From: Sulfurimonas sp.
Lineage (GTDB): Bacteria > Campylobacterota > Campylobacteria > Campylobacterales > Sulfurimonadaceae
NCBI RefSeq assembly: GCF_026196735.1
Contig: NZ_JAPHUF010000012.1
Span: 1-64,000, forward strand
Direction: 5' to 3'
DNA: 64,000 nt
Shown here in pieces: positions 12,210 to 21,798 of the stretch (its first letter is position 1; each line of letters begins with the position of its first letter). The position numbers were made by a program, and so were the translations under genes. A model generated the notes under the pieces. It was not told the DNA's origin, searched no databases, and worked only from the letters and a program-made list of their open reading frames with translations.

Positions 12210-14036
12210 CTAAAAATAGTAGTTAAAATTAAGTTTATATGTTTGTTCTTTATTTAAATTATTAATTTTATACCTATCTTTATAAGTGTAATTAAATTGT
12301 AATTGTGTATTTTGTGAGATTCTTAGACTCTGTGTCAATTCTATAAGCCACTGTTGGTCACCTGTATCATACCATCGTCTTGTAGCTTCAAAATTTGTAC
12401 TCATATGATTATACTTATCAAATACTATGCCGATACTCGTGCCAATTGCAGACCTTATGTTTCCATCAAGATAAAATAGTGGGTCAGCCATTGCATAAAT
12501 ATAACCAAGTTTATTTCCCCAACTCAAACCTATTCCTACGGTACCAATAAAGTTAGTGCCATTATCAAGATAGTTTCTGTCCCATCCAAATTTTGTTCTC
12601 CAAGATATATTGTCAAAAAATTCGCTTCTTTGAGCGATAGAGGCTATTGAAAGAATGGTTGCGTCTTCTACTTTTATTTCATCATCTGTATATGACAACT
12701 CAAAATTCATAAACTCTATTTGTGTACCTCTTAAAAACCCATAATTGCTATCTTTTAGATTATGATAAGCCGGTCTGATTCCTAAAAAACCAATCGCTTC
12801 ATTTTCCCTAAATCCAAAGCCCGCAGTAGCTCTAACACCCCTATGACTCTCTATTGGATTAGGAGGTGTAGCAATATCTAATCTTTTACCTTCACCAAGA
12901 GATGCTCTGGCTTTAGAAAGGTTATGAAAAAGTTCTAAGAACTCATCCTTGTTCATCTCATTTTTAGCAAAGGAGTATTCTAGAAATTCTACTGCTGCTT
13001 CTAAAATATACATTTTTTGTTGAGAATCTATGCTTGGGCTGTCTACGACACTTTGTATAGAAATTTTTGAGTTTATTAATTTGGAGGGTATTTGCATATA
13101 TTCTTCATTTATCAGCGTTTCATATTCTAGTAAAATAGTTCTTTTGGAAGCTCTGTAATTATTAGCTTTTAAAATGTTTTCTAATTTTGCCGCATGTACA
13201 GTTTCAAGCGGGATTACTTGGTAATTAAAATATTCTCTTAGATGAATGGATGGTCTTGCTATTTCAATCAACCATAGCATATTGTATGAGCAATTTTCAG
13301 TAAAAAAGTAGTAATAAGAATGAGTTCCGTTAAGTTCCCAAATATGTCTTACCATTTTTAATACTTCTTCTTGATTTAAATCTAAATCATATTCCCATAT
13401 ATCTCTTTTTTCCGTGTCTCTGTATTCTTTTAGTTTCTCGTAGTAGGGCAGTAAAGAGTACATTCCATAGTAACCGCCAATTAAGCCCTTGATTGCAAAA
13501 ATTACACCGTTTTCTTTGTCTGGATTTGCATCTGCTGCATAGTTAATCGCATAAGATAATAGTTTAGAATCATATCCGGAATTAATGCGTAAAAATGTAT
13601 GACCAAACATTGATGCAGGGGAATTGATATGTGCAGATGGAAATACAAGAGTAGCTGATTTTGGGTCAAGTCTATCTAAAATCTTATTGTACTCTTTGCA
13701 CTCTACATTTGGAAAATTTGTTATTTGTAGTTCTTGCTCAAGCCAAGCTTTTCTAGCTGGAAATCTACAGGCAGTAGAATTATCGTCATATGTTGTTTCA
13801 TTAAATAAAGCGTCAATAGTTGCGTTTAATTCAGCCTTAGCGTTGGTTTTACCGTCTTTTGCAAAAAAGAATCTAGGGTCGTCAATCTCACTCTTGCCAT
13901 TGTTCATGTGCAGTAGAAGATTCCAGTATCTTGTTTGTGATAAATTCAATTTATCAGCCTTTTGTTGATACTCTTGTGATGAAGCATTTAAAAAAGTAAT
14001 GAAAAAAATGAGTATTATAAATGATTTATTTAAAAT
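12210..14036 (-). CDS. DUF4105 (Lnb N-terminal periplasmic domain) protein with C-terminal outer membrane barrel-like region
   Basis: FPSAHINSPASMFGHTFLRIN and FFTENCSYNMLWL motifs, terminal Phe. In-frame signal peptide upstream of the ORF track start; apparent ATT initiation at 14036 with AGGAAA SD. Confidence 0.75.
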   Translation of the reverse strand: MLNKSFIILIFFITFLNASSQEYQQKADKLNLSQTRYWNLLLHMNNGKSEIDDPRFFFAKDGKTNAKAELNATIDALFNETTYDDNSTACRFPARKAWLEQELQITNFPNVECKEYNKILDRLDPKSATLVFPSAHINSPASMFGHTFLRINSGYDSKLLSYAINYAADANPDKENGVIFAIKGLIGGYYGMYSLLPYYEKLKEYRDTEKRDIWEYDLDLNQEEVLKMVRHIWELNGTHSYYYFFTENCSYNMLWLIEIARPSIHLREYFNYQVIPLETVHAAKLENILKANNYRASKRTILLEYETLINEEYMQIPSKLINSKISIQSVVDSPSIDSQQKMYILEAAVEFLEYSFAKNEMNKDEFLELFHNLSKARASLGEGKRLDIATPPNPIESHRGVRATAGFGFRENEAIGFLGIRPAYHNLKDSNYGFLRGTQIEFMNFELSYTDDEIKVEDATILSIASIAQRSEFFDNISWRTKFGWDRNYLDNGTNFIGTVGIGLSWGNKLGYIYAMADPLFYLDGNIRSAIGTSIGIVFDKYNHMSTNFEATRRWYDTGDQQWLIELTQSLRISQNTQLQFNYTYKDRYKINNLNKEQTYKLNFNYYF

Positions 14037-14110
14037 GGAAATTTCCTAGATAGTAGTATGAGAGATATTGTAATAAACTAAACGAAAAAATTCGCTTAGT
14101 TTAAAGGTTG

Positions 14111-14557
14111 TTATAGAGAAACAGTTGAAATATTATCTAATACATCAGCCATTTTTGCATCTTTACTAGTATAGATGCTATTGTAGTTTTCTTGAAGTGA
14201 AGCAGAAAAAGTAGCTTTATCTTCAATATTTAAAAGTTCAGCTAATGTTTCAATAGATTCACCGTGACCTTTTGCAATCTCTTTTGCAAGTTGATCCATA
14301 TTAGATGCTACGAACTCTTGAGCTCTTTCATTCATAACAAATTTAGTTTTTTCACAGCCAGAAGTTCCAGAAGTGATACCAAAAGTTTGATTACCAGATG
14401 TACCGTTAGTAGTAGCTTGTAAAGCGTATAATACAGCAGTATCAGCACTCTTAATTACTTGTGAACCAAGCCCACAACCTGTTTGATTATTAACCTCTGC
14501 CATTGCTGTCGTGCTAAGGGCTAAGATTGCTACTGCGCTTACTAAAATCTTTTTCAT
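14111..14557 (-). CDS. DUF3015-type periplasmic protein
   Basis: Signal peptide, TGCGLGSQVI, ATTNGTSGNQTFGITSGTSGC motifs. Confidence 0.75.
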   Translation of the reverse strand: MKKILVSAVAILALSTTAMAEVNNQTGCGLGSQVIKSADTAVLYALQATTNGTSGNQTFGITSGTSGCEKTKFVMNERAQEFVASNMDQLAKEIAKGHGESIETLAELLNIEDKATFSASLQENYNSIYTSKDAKMADVLDNISTVSL

Positions 14558-14760
14558 ATAACTTTCCTTAAATTTAAGATAACTAGATTGTAGATTTTAT
14601 TTGCTTAATATTTGTTTATAAATCATTACTAATAAACAATAATTCAAATATTATGTTACTGAAAATTATGATGTTTTTTTATAGACCAAAATGAGCTGCT
14701 TGTTGTAGCAGTTAATTAACAGTGAGAGAGTATAATATTTTTCATCAAAGGAAAAATAGA

Positions 14761-15243
14761 ATGAAAATATTTTTAGTATTTTTAAGTTTATGTGTTTGTG
14801 CATTAAGTGCAGAGACTTTACATGTAGGTTCCAAATTAAGTCAGTTAAACAGTTTTAAATATGAAACTCCAAATGGTCGCGAGGTAAAAATTCCCAAAAC
14901 AGTATCTCTTGTTATTGTTGCCTTTGAAAAAGATACAGGGATTTTGGTAAATGAGTATTTAAATACTAAAGATTCATTTTATTTACAAAAAAACAATTCA
15001 ATATTTATAGCAGATATCCATGATACGCCAAAATTTCTTACAAATATGTTTGCTCTGCCTAAGCTTAGAAAGTTTAAACACCCTATCTACTTACATTATG
15101 AAGATAAGTTTCATACTGTAGTTCCAAGTAAAAAGAAAAAAGTTACTCTTGTTCATATAAAAGATTCTAAAATAGATAATATTTCCTATATATCAACAAA
15201 AGAAGCATTAAAAGCTGCTATTGAAAATTTTTCTATTAACTAG
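14761..15243 (+). CDS. hypothetical exported protein
   Basis: Signal peptide from ATG 14761 with AAAGGAAAA upstream; the ORF track start at 14722 is probably too early. Confidence 0.55.
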   Translation: MKIFLVFLSLCVCALSAETLHVGSKLSQLNSFKYETPNGREVKIPKTVSLVIVAFEKDTGILVNEYLNTKDSFYLQKNNSIFIADIHDTPKFLTNMFALPKLRKFKHPIYLHYEDKFHTVVPSKKKKVTLVHIKDSKIDNISYISTKEALKAAIENFSIN

Positions 15244-15289
15244 AAATGTGATATTATTATATTTATTTATATTTAAAAAGGTTTAATTA

Positions 15290-15392
15290 TGAAAAATATA
15301 CTACTGCAACAGATACAAAAAATAATTATACAATTGATGGAGTGCTAAGCTTTCGTGATCAAGTTGATATTTTGATTAAAGCTTCATTCTAG
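15290..15392 (+). pseudogene. remnant of a deleted outer-membrane-type protein gene (start region fused out of frame to a C-terminus)
   Basis: RBS AAAAAGG then ATGAAAAATATA, followed in another frame by YTTATDTKNNYTIDGVLSFRDQVDILIKASF* (C-terminal Phe). Confidence 0.4.
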
Positions 15393-15426
15393 CAAATCAC
15401 AACTGTAACTTTGGTATAATTCGCTC

Positions 15427-16755
15427 ATGCATAAACTAGAAGAATATTTAAATTTTCATGAGTTAAGTGAAATTCACCCATCAGATATAGCCAAGATATT
15501 AAAGCAACTAGATGATAAAGAATTTGTTGATGCTTTAAAGCTTGTACCTAAAGACCTTATTGGTGATGTTGCTCTTGCTCTTCCTGATAGATATTTTGAT
15601 GATGTTGTAGAAAATCTAAGCGTAGATGAGCTTAGTCATGCAGTTACCGAACTTGAGTCTGACGATCAAGTTGATTTTATGAATGAACTCGGAGAAGTTG
15701 ATGAAAATATCGCATCAGAGGTTTTTGACACACTTGATGAAGAAGACAAACAAGAGATTACAAGACTTCAAACTTATGATGAAGATGAAGCTGGTGCATA
15801 TATGCAGCTTGAAGTTTTTACAGCAGGCAAAGAGGAAGTTGTACATGATGTAATTAAGAGGTTTGGAGAACTTAGAAAAGCTAAAACCATAGAAAATATT
15901 CAAAATCTCTTTATTGTGGAGGAGGGGAACAAACTTCGTTTTACTGTTGGTTTGGATGACCTGCTTGTATTTGATTTTGATAAAACATTGTTTGAGAATA
16001 TACAACAGAGTGAAGACAGCTTTGAGCCAAAAAAAGCCGAAGACAGGGAAGATATTCGAGATGTAGTTCACTACTTTGAAGAGTATGATCTCTCTGTAAT
16101 GCCGATTGTAAATGCTTATGGTGTCTTAGTTGGTCGTATAACTTCGGATGATATTTATGATATTATTAACGAACAAGCAACGGAACAGATGTATAATCTT
16201 GCCGGTGTTGATGATGAAGCTGAAGATGATGATGAGGTATTAAAAGCAGGAAAAAAAAGAGCTTCATGGTTAAGTATAAATCTTTTTACGGCTATATTTG
16301 CTTCTATAGTCATAGGCTTATTTTCAAATACCATAGAAAGTATGGTTGCACTTGCAGTACTTATGCCGATTGTTGCTTCCATGGGAGGTAATGCAGGAAC
16401 GCAAAGTCTAACAGTTGTTGTTAGACAGTTGGCACTTGGAGATATATCTCAAGGTGACGCAATGAGAATTATTAAAAAAGAGGTTATAATCTCCTTAATG
16501 AATGGAGTCTTCTTTGCTATAATAATGGGAGCAGTAGCTGCAATATGGTTTAATATGAATATGCTGGGTGTTGTAATAGCACTAAGTATGCTTATAAACC
16601 TTTTAGCAGCCGGCTTTTTTGGTGCGGCAATACCACTCTTTTTAAAAAGAATGGATATTGATCCGGCTATTGGTAGTACAGTTATATTGACTACCGTTAC
16701 AGATGTTGTGGGCTTTTTTAGTTTTCTAGCCTTAGCAACATATATTTTATTATAA
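15427..16755 (+). CDS. mgtE: MgtE-family magnesium transporter
   Basis: MgtE_N repeats, CBS domain pair, five-TM domain with PIVASMGGNAGTQSLTVVVR. Confidence 0.92.
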   Translation: MHKLEEYLNFHELSEIHPSDIAKILKQLDDKEFVDALKLVPKDLIGDVALALPDRYFDDVVENLSVDELSHAVTELESDDQVDFMNELGEVDENIASEVFDTLDEEDKQEITRLQTYDEDEAGAYMQLEVFTAGKEEVVHDVIKRFGELRKAKTIENIQNLFIVEEGNKLRFTVGLDDLLVFDFDKTLFENIQQSEDSFEPKKAEDREDIRDVVHYFEEYDLSVMPIVNAYGVLVGRITSDDIYDIINEQATEQMYNLAGVDDEAEDDDEVLKAGKKRASWLSINLFTAIFASIVIGLFSNTIESMVALAVLMPIVASMGGNAGTQSLTVVVRQLALGDISQGDAMRIIKKEVIISLMNGVFFAIIMGAVAAIWFNMNMLGVVIALSMLINLLAAGFFGAAIPLFLKRMDIDPAIGSTVILTTVTDVVGFFSFLALATYILL

Positions 16756-16769
16756 GGAATTTGTAAAAC

Positions 16770-17819
16770 TTGGATTTATTAATACTGTTTTTCGTATTGT
16801 CGGTTGGTGTATCGTTTTTGTGTTCGATTTTAGAGGCTGTTCTTTTATCTGTCAACATGTCATATGTTGCCGTATTAGAAAAAGAGAGACCGACAATTGG
16901 TAAACTTTTAAAGCTACATAAACAAAATATAAATAAATCAATAGCTTCTATTTTGATTTTAAATACCATTGCAAACACTTTAGGTGCTGCAGCTGTTGGT
17001 GCACAAGCTTCTATATTATTTGGAAATGAAGCAGTTGTTTATGTATCGGTTGTTTTAACATTTGCAATTTTATTTTTATCGGAAATAATTCCAAAGACAA
17101 TAGGTGCAATATATTGGAAACAATTAGCTCCGATGGCAGCTCAGTTTATAAGAGTTTTTATATGGATAACATATCCGATTATTCTTACAACTCTTTTTGT
17201 GACAGACAAGATATCAAAAGGTAAGCAAGACTCTCATACTTTAACCAAAGAGGAGTTGCTACACAGCATGCTTCTAAGCGAAGATGATGGTATTATTGAT
17301 GAGAAAGAGTCAGATGTAATAGAAAATATTTTAAATCTAAATAACATAAAAGTTGGTGAAATACTTACTCCTAGAAGTGTTGTTTTTGCGCTTGATGAGA
17401 CAATGAGCGTAAAAGAAATTATAGAAACAAAAGATGGTATATTTAGATTTTCTCGTATACCTCTTTATAAGGGAAGTATAGAGAATGTTACAGGTTTAGT
17501 ATTAACAAAAAAGATATTTAAACAAGCTCTGCTGGACGATAGTGTCAGCATAGGCTCTATAAAAAAAGACATCTTTTCTATAAATGAAAATATTCCAGTT
17601 TCAAAAGCACTTGATTTGTTTATATATAAAAAAGATCATATGTTTTTAGTTAAAGACAATTATGATCAAACAGAGGGAATTCTTACACTAGAAGATTGTG
17701 TTGAGACAATACTTGGCGTTGAGATAGTTGATGAGAGTGATACAACGGTTGATATGCGTGAGCTAGCTAAAAGAAAAATGAAACTAAAAAGAATGCAAGA
17801 GTCTAAAGAAAAAGAATAA
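16770..17819 (+). CDS. CNNM/CorC (DUF21 + CBS) family transporter-like protein
   Basis: DUF21 TM domain, EIIPKTIGAIYWKQLAP, CBS pair; TTG start. Confidence 0.85.
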   Translation: MDLLILFFVLSVGVSFLCSILEAVLLSVNMSYVAVLEKERPTIGKLLKLHKQNINKSIASILILNTIANTLGAAAVGAQASILFGNEAVVYVSVVLTFAILFLSEIIPKTIGAIYWKQLAPMAAQFIRVFIWITYPIILTTLFVTDKISKGKQDSHTLTKEELLHSMLLSEDDGIIDEKESDVIENILNLNNIKVGEILTPRSVVFALDETMSVKEIIETKDGIFRFSRIPLYKGSIENVTGLVLTKKIFKQALLDDSVSIGSIKKDIFSINENIPVSKALDLFIYKKDHMFLVKDNYDQTEGILTLEDCVETILGVEIVDESDTTVDMRELAKRKMKLKRMQESKEKE

Positions 17820-17834
17820 ACAGGAGATGCGGTT

Positions 17835-19019
17835 TTACATCCCTGGTATTCTAGGTGTTTTGTTCAGTTTTGAAAGTTTATAATATTTTCCCCATGCTCT
17901 TTTAAGCCAGTGACCTACAATCGGAAGCGGTATCATCATAGCCTTAGTGCTATCTCTGTAGATGAATGAAGCGCCATTGCCGCTATCCATTACACAAAGT
18001 ATGTTTAGGTGCTCTTGGTATCCTTTGAAATCAGACAAGCCTTTATCTGTTTGAATAATGTTAAATGCTGCATTCCTTGCCATAACTTCAGCAATATGTC
18101 CTTGTTTTGCCCTCCAGTCAGCTCCTTGAAGGGCTGCTATATCTCCAATAGCGTAAATATTTTTTGGCATATTAGAATCCTCAAAAATTACACGGCAGTT
18201 GTCATCAATAGATATAAAACCGGCTTCATTAGTTGGCAGGTCTGAATCTTTTACAACATCGTGTCCATCTCCAGCAGCAATAAACATTGTAAAATCAGAC
18301 TCTAAGAATGAGTCATCTTCAAAAATTATACTATCACCCTTAAACTCTTTGATTTTTTTGCCATAATGTTGTTTGATATTGAGTTCTTTAAAAAAACTAT
18401 CCATCATTTTTAAAGCCTTTGGACCAAGCCTTTTGCCAGGCTCTGGCATCGGTGCAAAAAAAGTCAGTTCAAAGTTATTGCGGATGCCTTTTTTCTTTAA
18501 CATGTTATGAACATTAAATAGTAACTCAAACCCAGGACCGCCACGAACGGCTGAAGTGTCTTTGGGATTGCCTCCAAAACCAAAACATATCTTTGCGCTC
18601 CCTTTTTTTATTAGTTCATCAAGTTTATCTCGTATTTGAAGTGATTGTTCAGGAGTGCCACAGATTGAAAGAGTGTTCTCTATACCTTTGTGTTTCATCT
18701 TTGAAGCACCCATAGCAAGAACTACATGTGAAAAACCTTCTAGTGTTTTTCCACTCTTTAGCGTGTAAGAGTTATTTTTAGCATCTATTGTTTGTACACC
18801 ATCAACAATAAGGTTGAAATTATGAACATTTTTTAATTCGTTTAAATCTATACAAATGTCTGAAAATTTGGCATTACCTGTTGGAATCCAAATAGAAGTC
18901 GGATATATAAAGAGATAATCTCTATCACTTACTAATGTGACATTGTAGTTGGCTTTTTTTAAATAAATTGCAGCCTCTATGCCTGCAAATCCACCACCTA
19001 GAACAAGAACACTTTTCAT
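17835..19019 (-). CDS. FAD-dependent oxidoreductase, sulfide:quinone oxidoreductase-like
   Basis: MKSVLVLGGGFAGIEAAIYLKKANYNVTLVSDRDYLFIYP; YAIGDIAAL. Confidence 0.8.
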   Translation of the reverse strand: MKSVLVLGGGFAGIEAAIYLKKANYNVTLVSDRDYLFIYPTSIWIPTGNAKFSDICIDLNELKNVHNFNLIVDGVQTIDAKNNSYTLKSGKTLEGFSHVVLAMGASKMKHKGIENTLSICGTPEQSLQIRDKLDELIKKGSAKICFGFGGNPKDTSAVRGGPGFELLFNVHNMLKKKGIRNNFELTFFAPMPEPGKRLGPKALKMMDSFFKELNIKQHYGKKIKEFKGDSIIFEDDSFLESDFTMFIAAGDGHDVVKDSDLPTNEAGFISIDDNCRVIFEDSNMPKNIYAIGDIAALQGADWRAKQGHIAEVMARNAAFNIIQTDKGLSDFKGYQEHLNILCVMDSGNGASFIYRDSTKAMMIPLPIVGHWLKRAWGKYYKLSKLNKTPRIPGM

Positions 19020-19154
19020 AAAAACCCTTATCATAAATAAATAATATAAGTAATATTATTATATATAATGTTAATATATGGTTAAAAAGAATAATACATT
19101 AAGTCTTTATTTGTTAACATCAACATAGTTCAAATTCACGATAAAGTTTATAAA

Positions 19155-20369
19155 ATGATACAAAAAATAAAAAAATATTCAACCACAAATACATTGGTGA
19201 TATTAGGAATTATCTTGGGTGTTTTATTTGGTAGTTTATTGCCGGAGTTAGCACTAAAACAACAAGTTATCGGACAGATGTTTATAAGCTTTTTAAAGAT
19301 GCTTGTTGTCCCGCTTGTCTTTTCTAGTATATATATTGCAATTATGGGACTAGGAAGCTTGGATGACTTAAAAACTATCGGTTTTAGAACAATAGGTTTG
19401 TACCTGCTTACCACAGCTTTAGCTGTATTTCTAGCTATTGCTGCTATGAATATCGTACCAATTGGTGAGCCGGTCTCATCTGAAGGTTTGGAGTATGCAA
19501 AGGCTTCAACAATAGCTCCATTTTCATTTCAGGCAATGATACTTAGTTTCATCCCTACAAATATTTTCAACTCACTAAGTGAGGGTTTGATGATGCAGAT
19601 TATTGTTTTTGCTATTTTGTTTGCAATAGCATCTATGCATATACATGTAGATAGACAAGAGTTGATGTTAAATTTTTTTACAGGCGTTACAAATGCTATG
19701 TTAATCATGGCTGAGTGGATTATTAAATTGACACCAATCGGCGTTTTTAGTCTTATCTCATATGTCGTCGCGGATCAGGGCATTGATGTAATTCTTGATT
19801 TATGGGAATATGTACTAATGGTTATTATCGTTCTTTTGCTTCACGCAGTTATAACCCTTCCTGCTGTTTTAGCTCTTTTTGGCAGAGTCAACCCTTTTAA
19901 GTATTTAAGCGATATCCGTGAAGCGCCAATCATGGCTTTTTCTACTGCTTCAAGTGCGGCAACATTACCTGTTTCTATGCGTATAGTCGAAGAGGTGGGC
20001 GGTGTTAGCAAAAAACATGCATCTTTTGTACTTCCATTAGGGGCTACTGTCTCTATGGATGGTACAGCGGCATATCTGACAATCGCAGTTTTGTATATAT
20101 CGCATTTAGCTGGAGTTGAGCTCAGTTTTATGGATCAAATGCTTTTAGGAGTTACAGTAGTTGCTCTTAGCGTCGGCGTAGCAGCATTGCCGAGCGCTTC
20201 TTTGGTAATGATGGTTGTTATTTTAAACCAGATAGGGCTTCCGGTTGAATATATCGCTTTGATAGTTGCAGTAGATAGAATTTTGGATATGGCAAGAACA
20301 TCACTAAATGTTACATCTGATTTGGTTGTTGTGAAAATTATTGACCAAATACAAAAATCTAAAAATTAA
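19155..20369 (+). CDS. dicarboxylate/amino acid:cation symporter (DAACS family)
   Basis: AFSTASSAATLPVSM, LPLGATVSMDGTA motifs. Confidence 0.9.
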   Translation: MIQKIKKYSTTNTLVILGIILGVLFGSLLPELALKQQVIGQMFISFLKMLVVPLVFSSIYIAIMGLGSLDDLKTIGFRTIGLYLLTTALAVFLAIAAMNIVPIGEPVSSEGLEYAKASTIAPFSFQAMILSFIPTNIFNSLSEGLMMQIIVFAILFAIASMHIHVDRQELMLNFFTGVTNAMLIMAEWIIKLTPIGVFSLISYVVADQGIDVILDLWEYVLMVIIVLLLHAVITLPAVLALFGRVNPFKYLSDIREAPIMAFSTASSAATLPVSMRIVEEVGGVSKKHASFVLPLGATVSMDGTAAYLTIAVLYISHLAGVELSFMDQMLLGVTVVALSVGVAALPSASLVMMVVILNQIGLPVEYIALIVAVDRILDMARTSLNVTSDLVVVKIIDQIQKSKN

Positions 20370-20410
20370 AATTATGTATAATGATTGTATAGATTTAAAT
20401 AAGGATAAAA

Positions 20411-21112
20411 ATGTATAAATATGTAGTAGTTGGATTTCTTATGTTGTTTAGCATGCAAGCAAGTGCTAGTGAGGCCTTGGATGCTTTTAAAAATAAAGAT
20501 TATGACAAAGCTTTTAAGTTATACGAGAAAAGTGCAAAAGATGGAGACTCTAAAGCTCAAAGTGCCTTGAGTTATCTATACGCAAATGGTTTAGGTACTA
20601 AAGCTGATCCAAAAAAAGCTGTTTTTTGGCTGGGAAAAGCAGCTGAGGGTTCTAACGCAACTGCCCAATATGATTTAGGAATGATGTATTTAAGTGGATA
20701 CAATGTAGAAAAAGACTCTAAAAAAGCTTTTGAGCTATTAACGAAATCTTCAGATGCAAATAATGCTAATGCGCAGTTTAATTTAGCCCTTATGTATTAT
20801 AACGGTGATGCAACCGACATGAATGTAACAAAGACAGCTGAATTGTTAGAAAGTGCAGCCAAGCAGGGGCATAAAAAAGCAGAGCAAAATATCGGCCGTA
20901 TATATATGAAGCTTATCAAGTTTGATAAAGCGGCTGAGTGGTTAGAAAAGAATGCTAAAGACGGTGATGTGAATGCCTATTATCTACTTGCAGAGGTATA
21001 TTGTGAATTAGAAAAATTTGATAAAGCGAAGTATTGGGCTCAAAAATCAATTGACAATGGCAACAAAGAAGCAGAGGCGCTTTATAAAAAGTACACTCTT
21101 GAGAAGTATTAA
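20411..21112 (+). CDS. Sel1-repeat (TPR-like) periplasmic protein
   Basis: Repeated A-x-x-G-x-x-x-A-Q-x-x-L Sel1 units after a signal peptide. Confidence 0.85.
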   Translation: MYKYVVVGFLMLFSMQASASEALDAFKNKDYDKAFKLYEKSAKDGDSKAQSALSYLYANGLGTKADPKKAVFWLGKAAEGSNATAQYDLGMMYLSGYNVEKDSKKAFELLTKSSDANNANAQFNLALMYYNGDATDMNVTKTAELLESAAKQGHKKAEQNIGRIYMKLIKFDKAAEWLEKNAKDGDVNAYYLLAEVYCELEKFDKAKYWAQKSIDNGNKEAEALYKKYTLEKY

Positions 21113-21798
21113 ATAGGAACTACTTTATATCCAGAGCCGTATATATTATGGATTACTTCGTCTGGTATCTTAGTACGAAGTCGTTTCATAAGTGAGGTTA
21201 TGGAATGACTTGAAAATTCCTTCCCCTTTTTGTCTCCTTGCAGGTAGTCAAAAATTTCTCTTGCTGAGAAGCTGTGATTTGGCTTTGAAAAAAATAGTTT
21301 AAGCAGCAGATTCTCTTTATTTCTAAGCGGAATCTCTTTATTGTTTTGCATGAGTCTTTGCGTGTCTTTATCCCAATAAATAGTATCACTAACATAAATG
21401 CGCTTTTCTGTATCTCTAATTAAACATACAATATCTACCAATACTTTTTTTAAGGCATCATTTTTTATTGGTTTGATTAAATAGGTCTCAAGATGTAGTT
21501 TAACTGCTTGAAGAAGCTTATCTCGATCAGAATGAGCACTCATAACAATTATTTTTGTTTCATTATCATTTTCTCTAATTTTTGAAATCAGGCTTAGCCC
21601 ATCAAGATTAGGCATGTTTATGTCAGTCAATATAATATTTGGTCTCTTTTGTTGATAAATATCATATGCTCTCATTCCGCACGATGCCGTGTAGACTCTA
21701 TTGAAAAATATTTCCAAATACTCTTTTAGAGATTCAAGTAACTCTTCTTCATCTTCTGCCACTAAGATAGATATATCTCTTATTTTATCAATTTCCAT
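21109..21798 (-). CDS. OmpR-type response regulator
   Basis: Receiver domain (LVAEDEEELLESL, LTDINMPNLDGL, K105 region) and winged helix. Confidence 0.9.
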   Translation of the reverse strand: MEIDKIRDISILVAEDEEELLESLKEYLEIFFNRVYTASCGMRAYDIYQQKRPNIILTDINMPNLDGLSLISKIRENDNETKIIVMSAHSDRDKLLQAVKLHLETYLIKPIKNDALKKVLVDIVCLIRDTEKRIYVSDTIYWDKDTQRLMQNNKEIPLRNKENLLLKLFFSKPNHSFSAREIFDYLQGDKKGKEFSSHSITSLMKRLRTKIPDEVIHNIYGSGYKVVPI

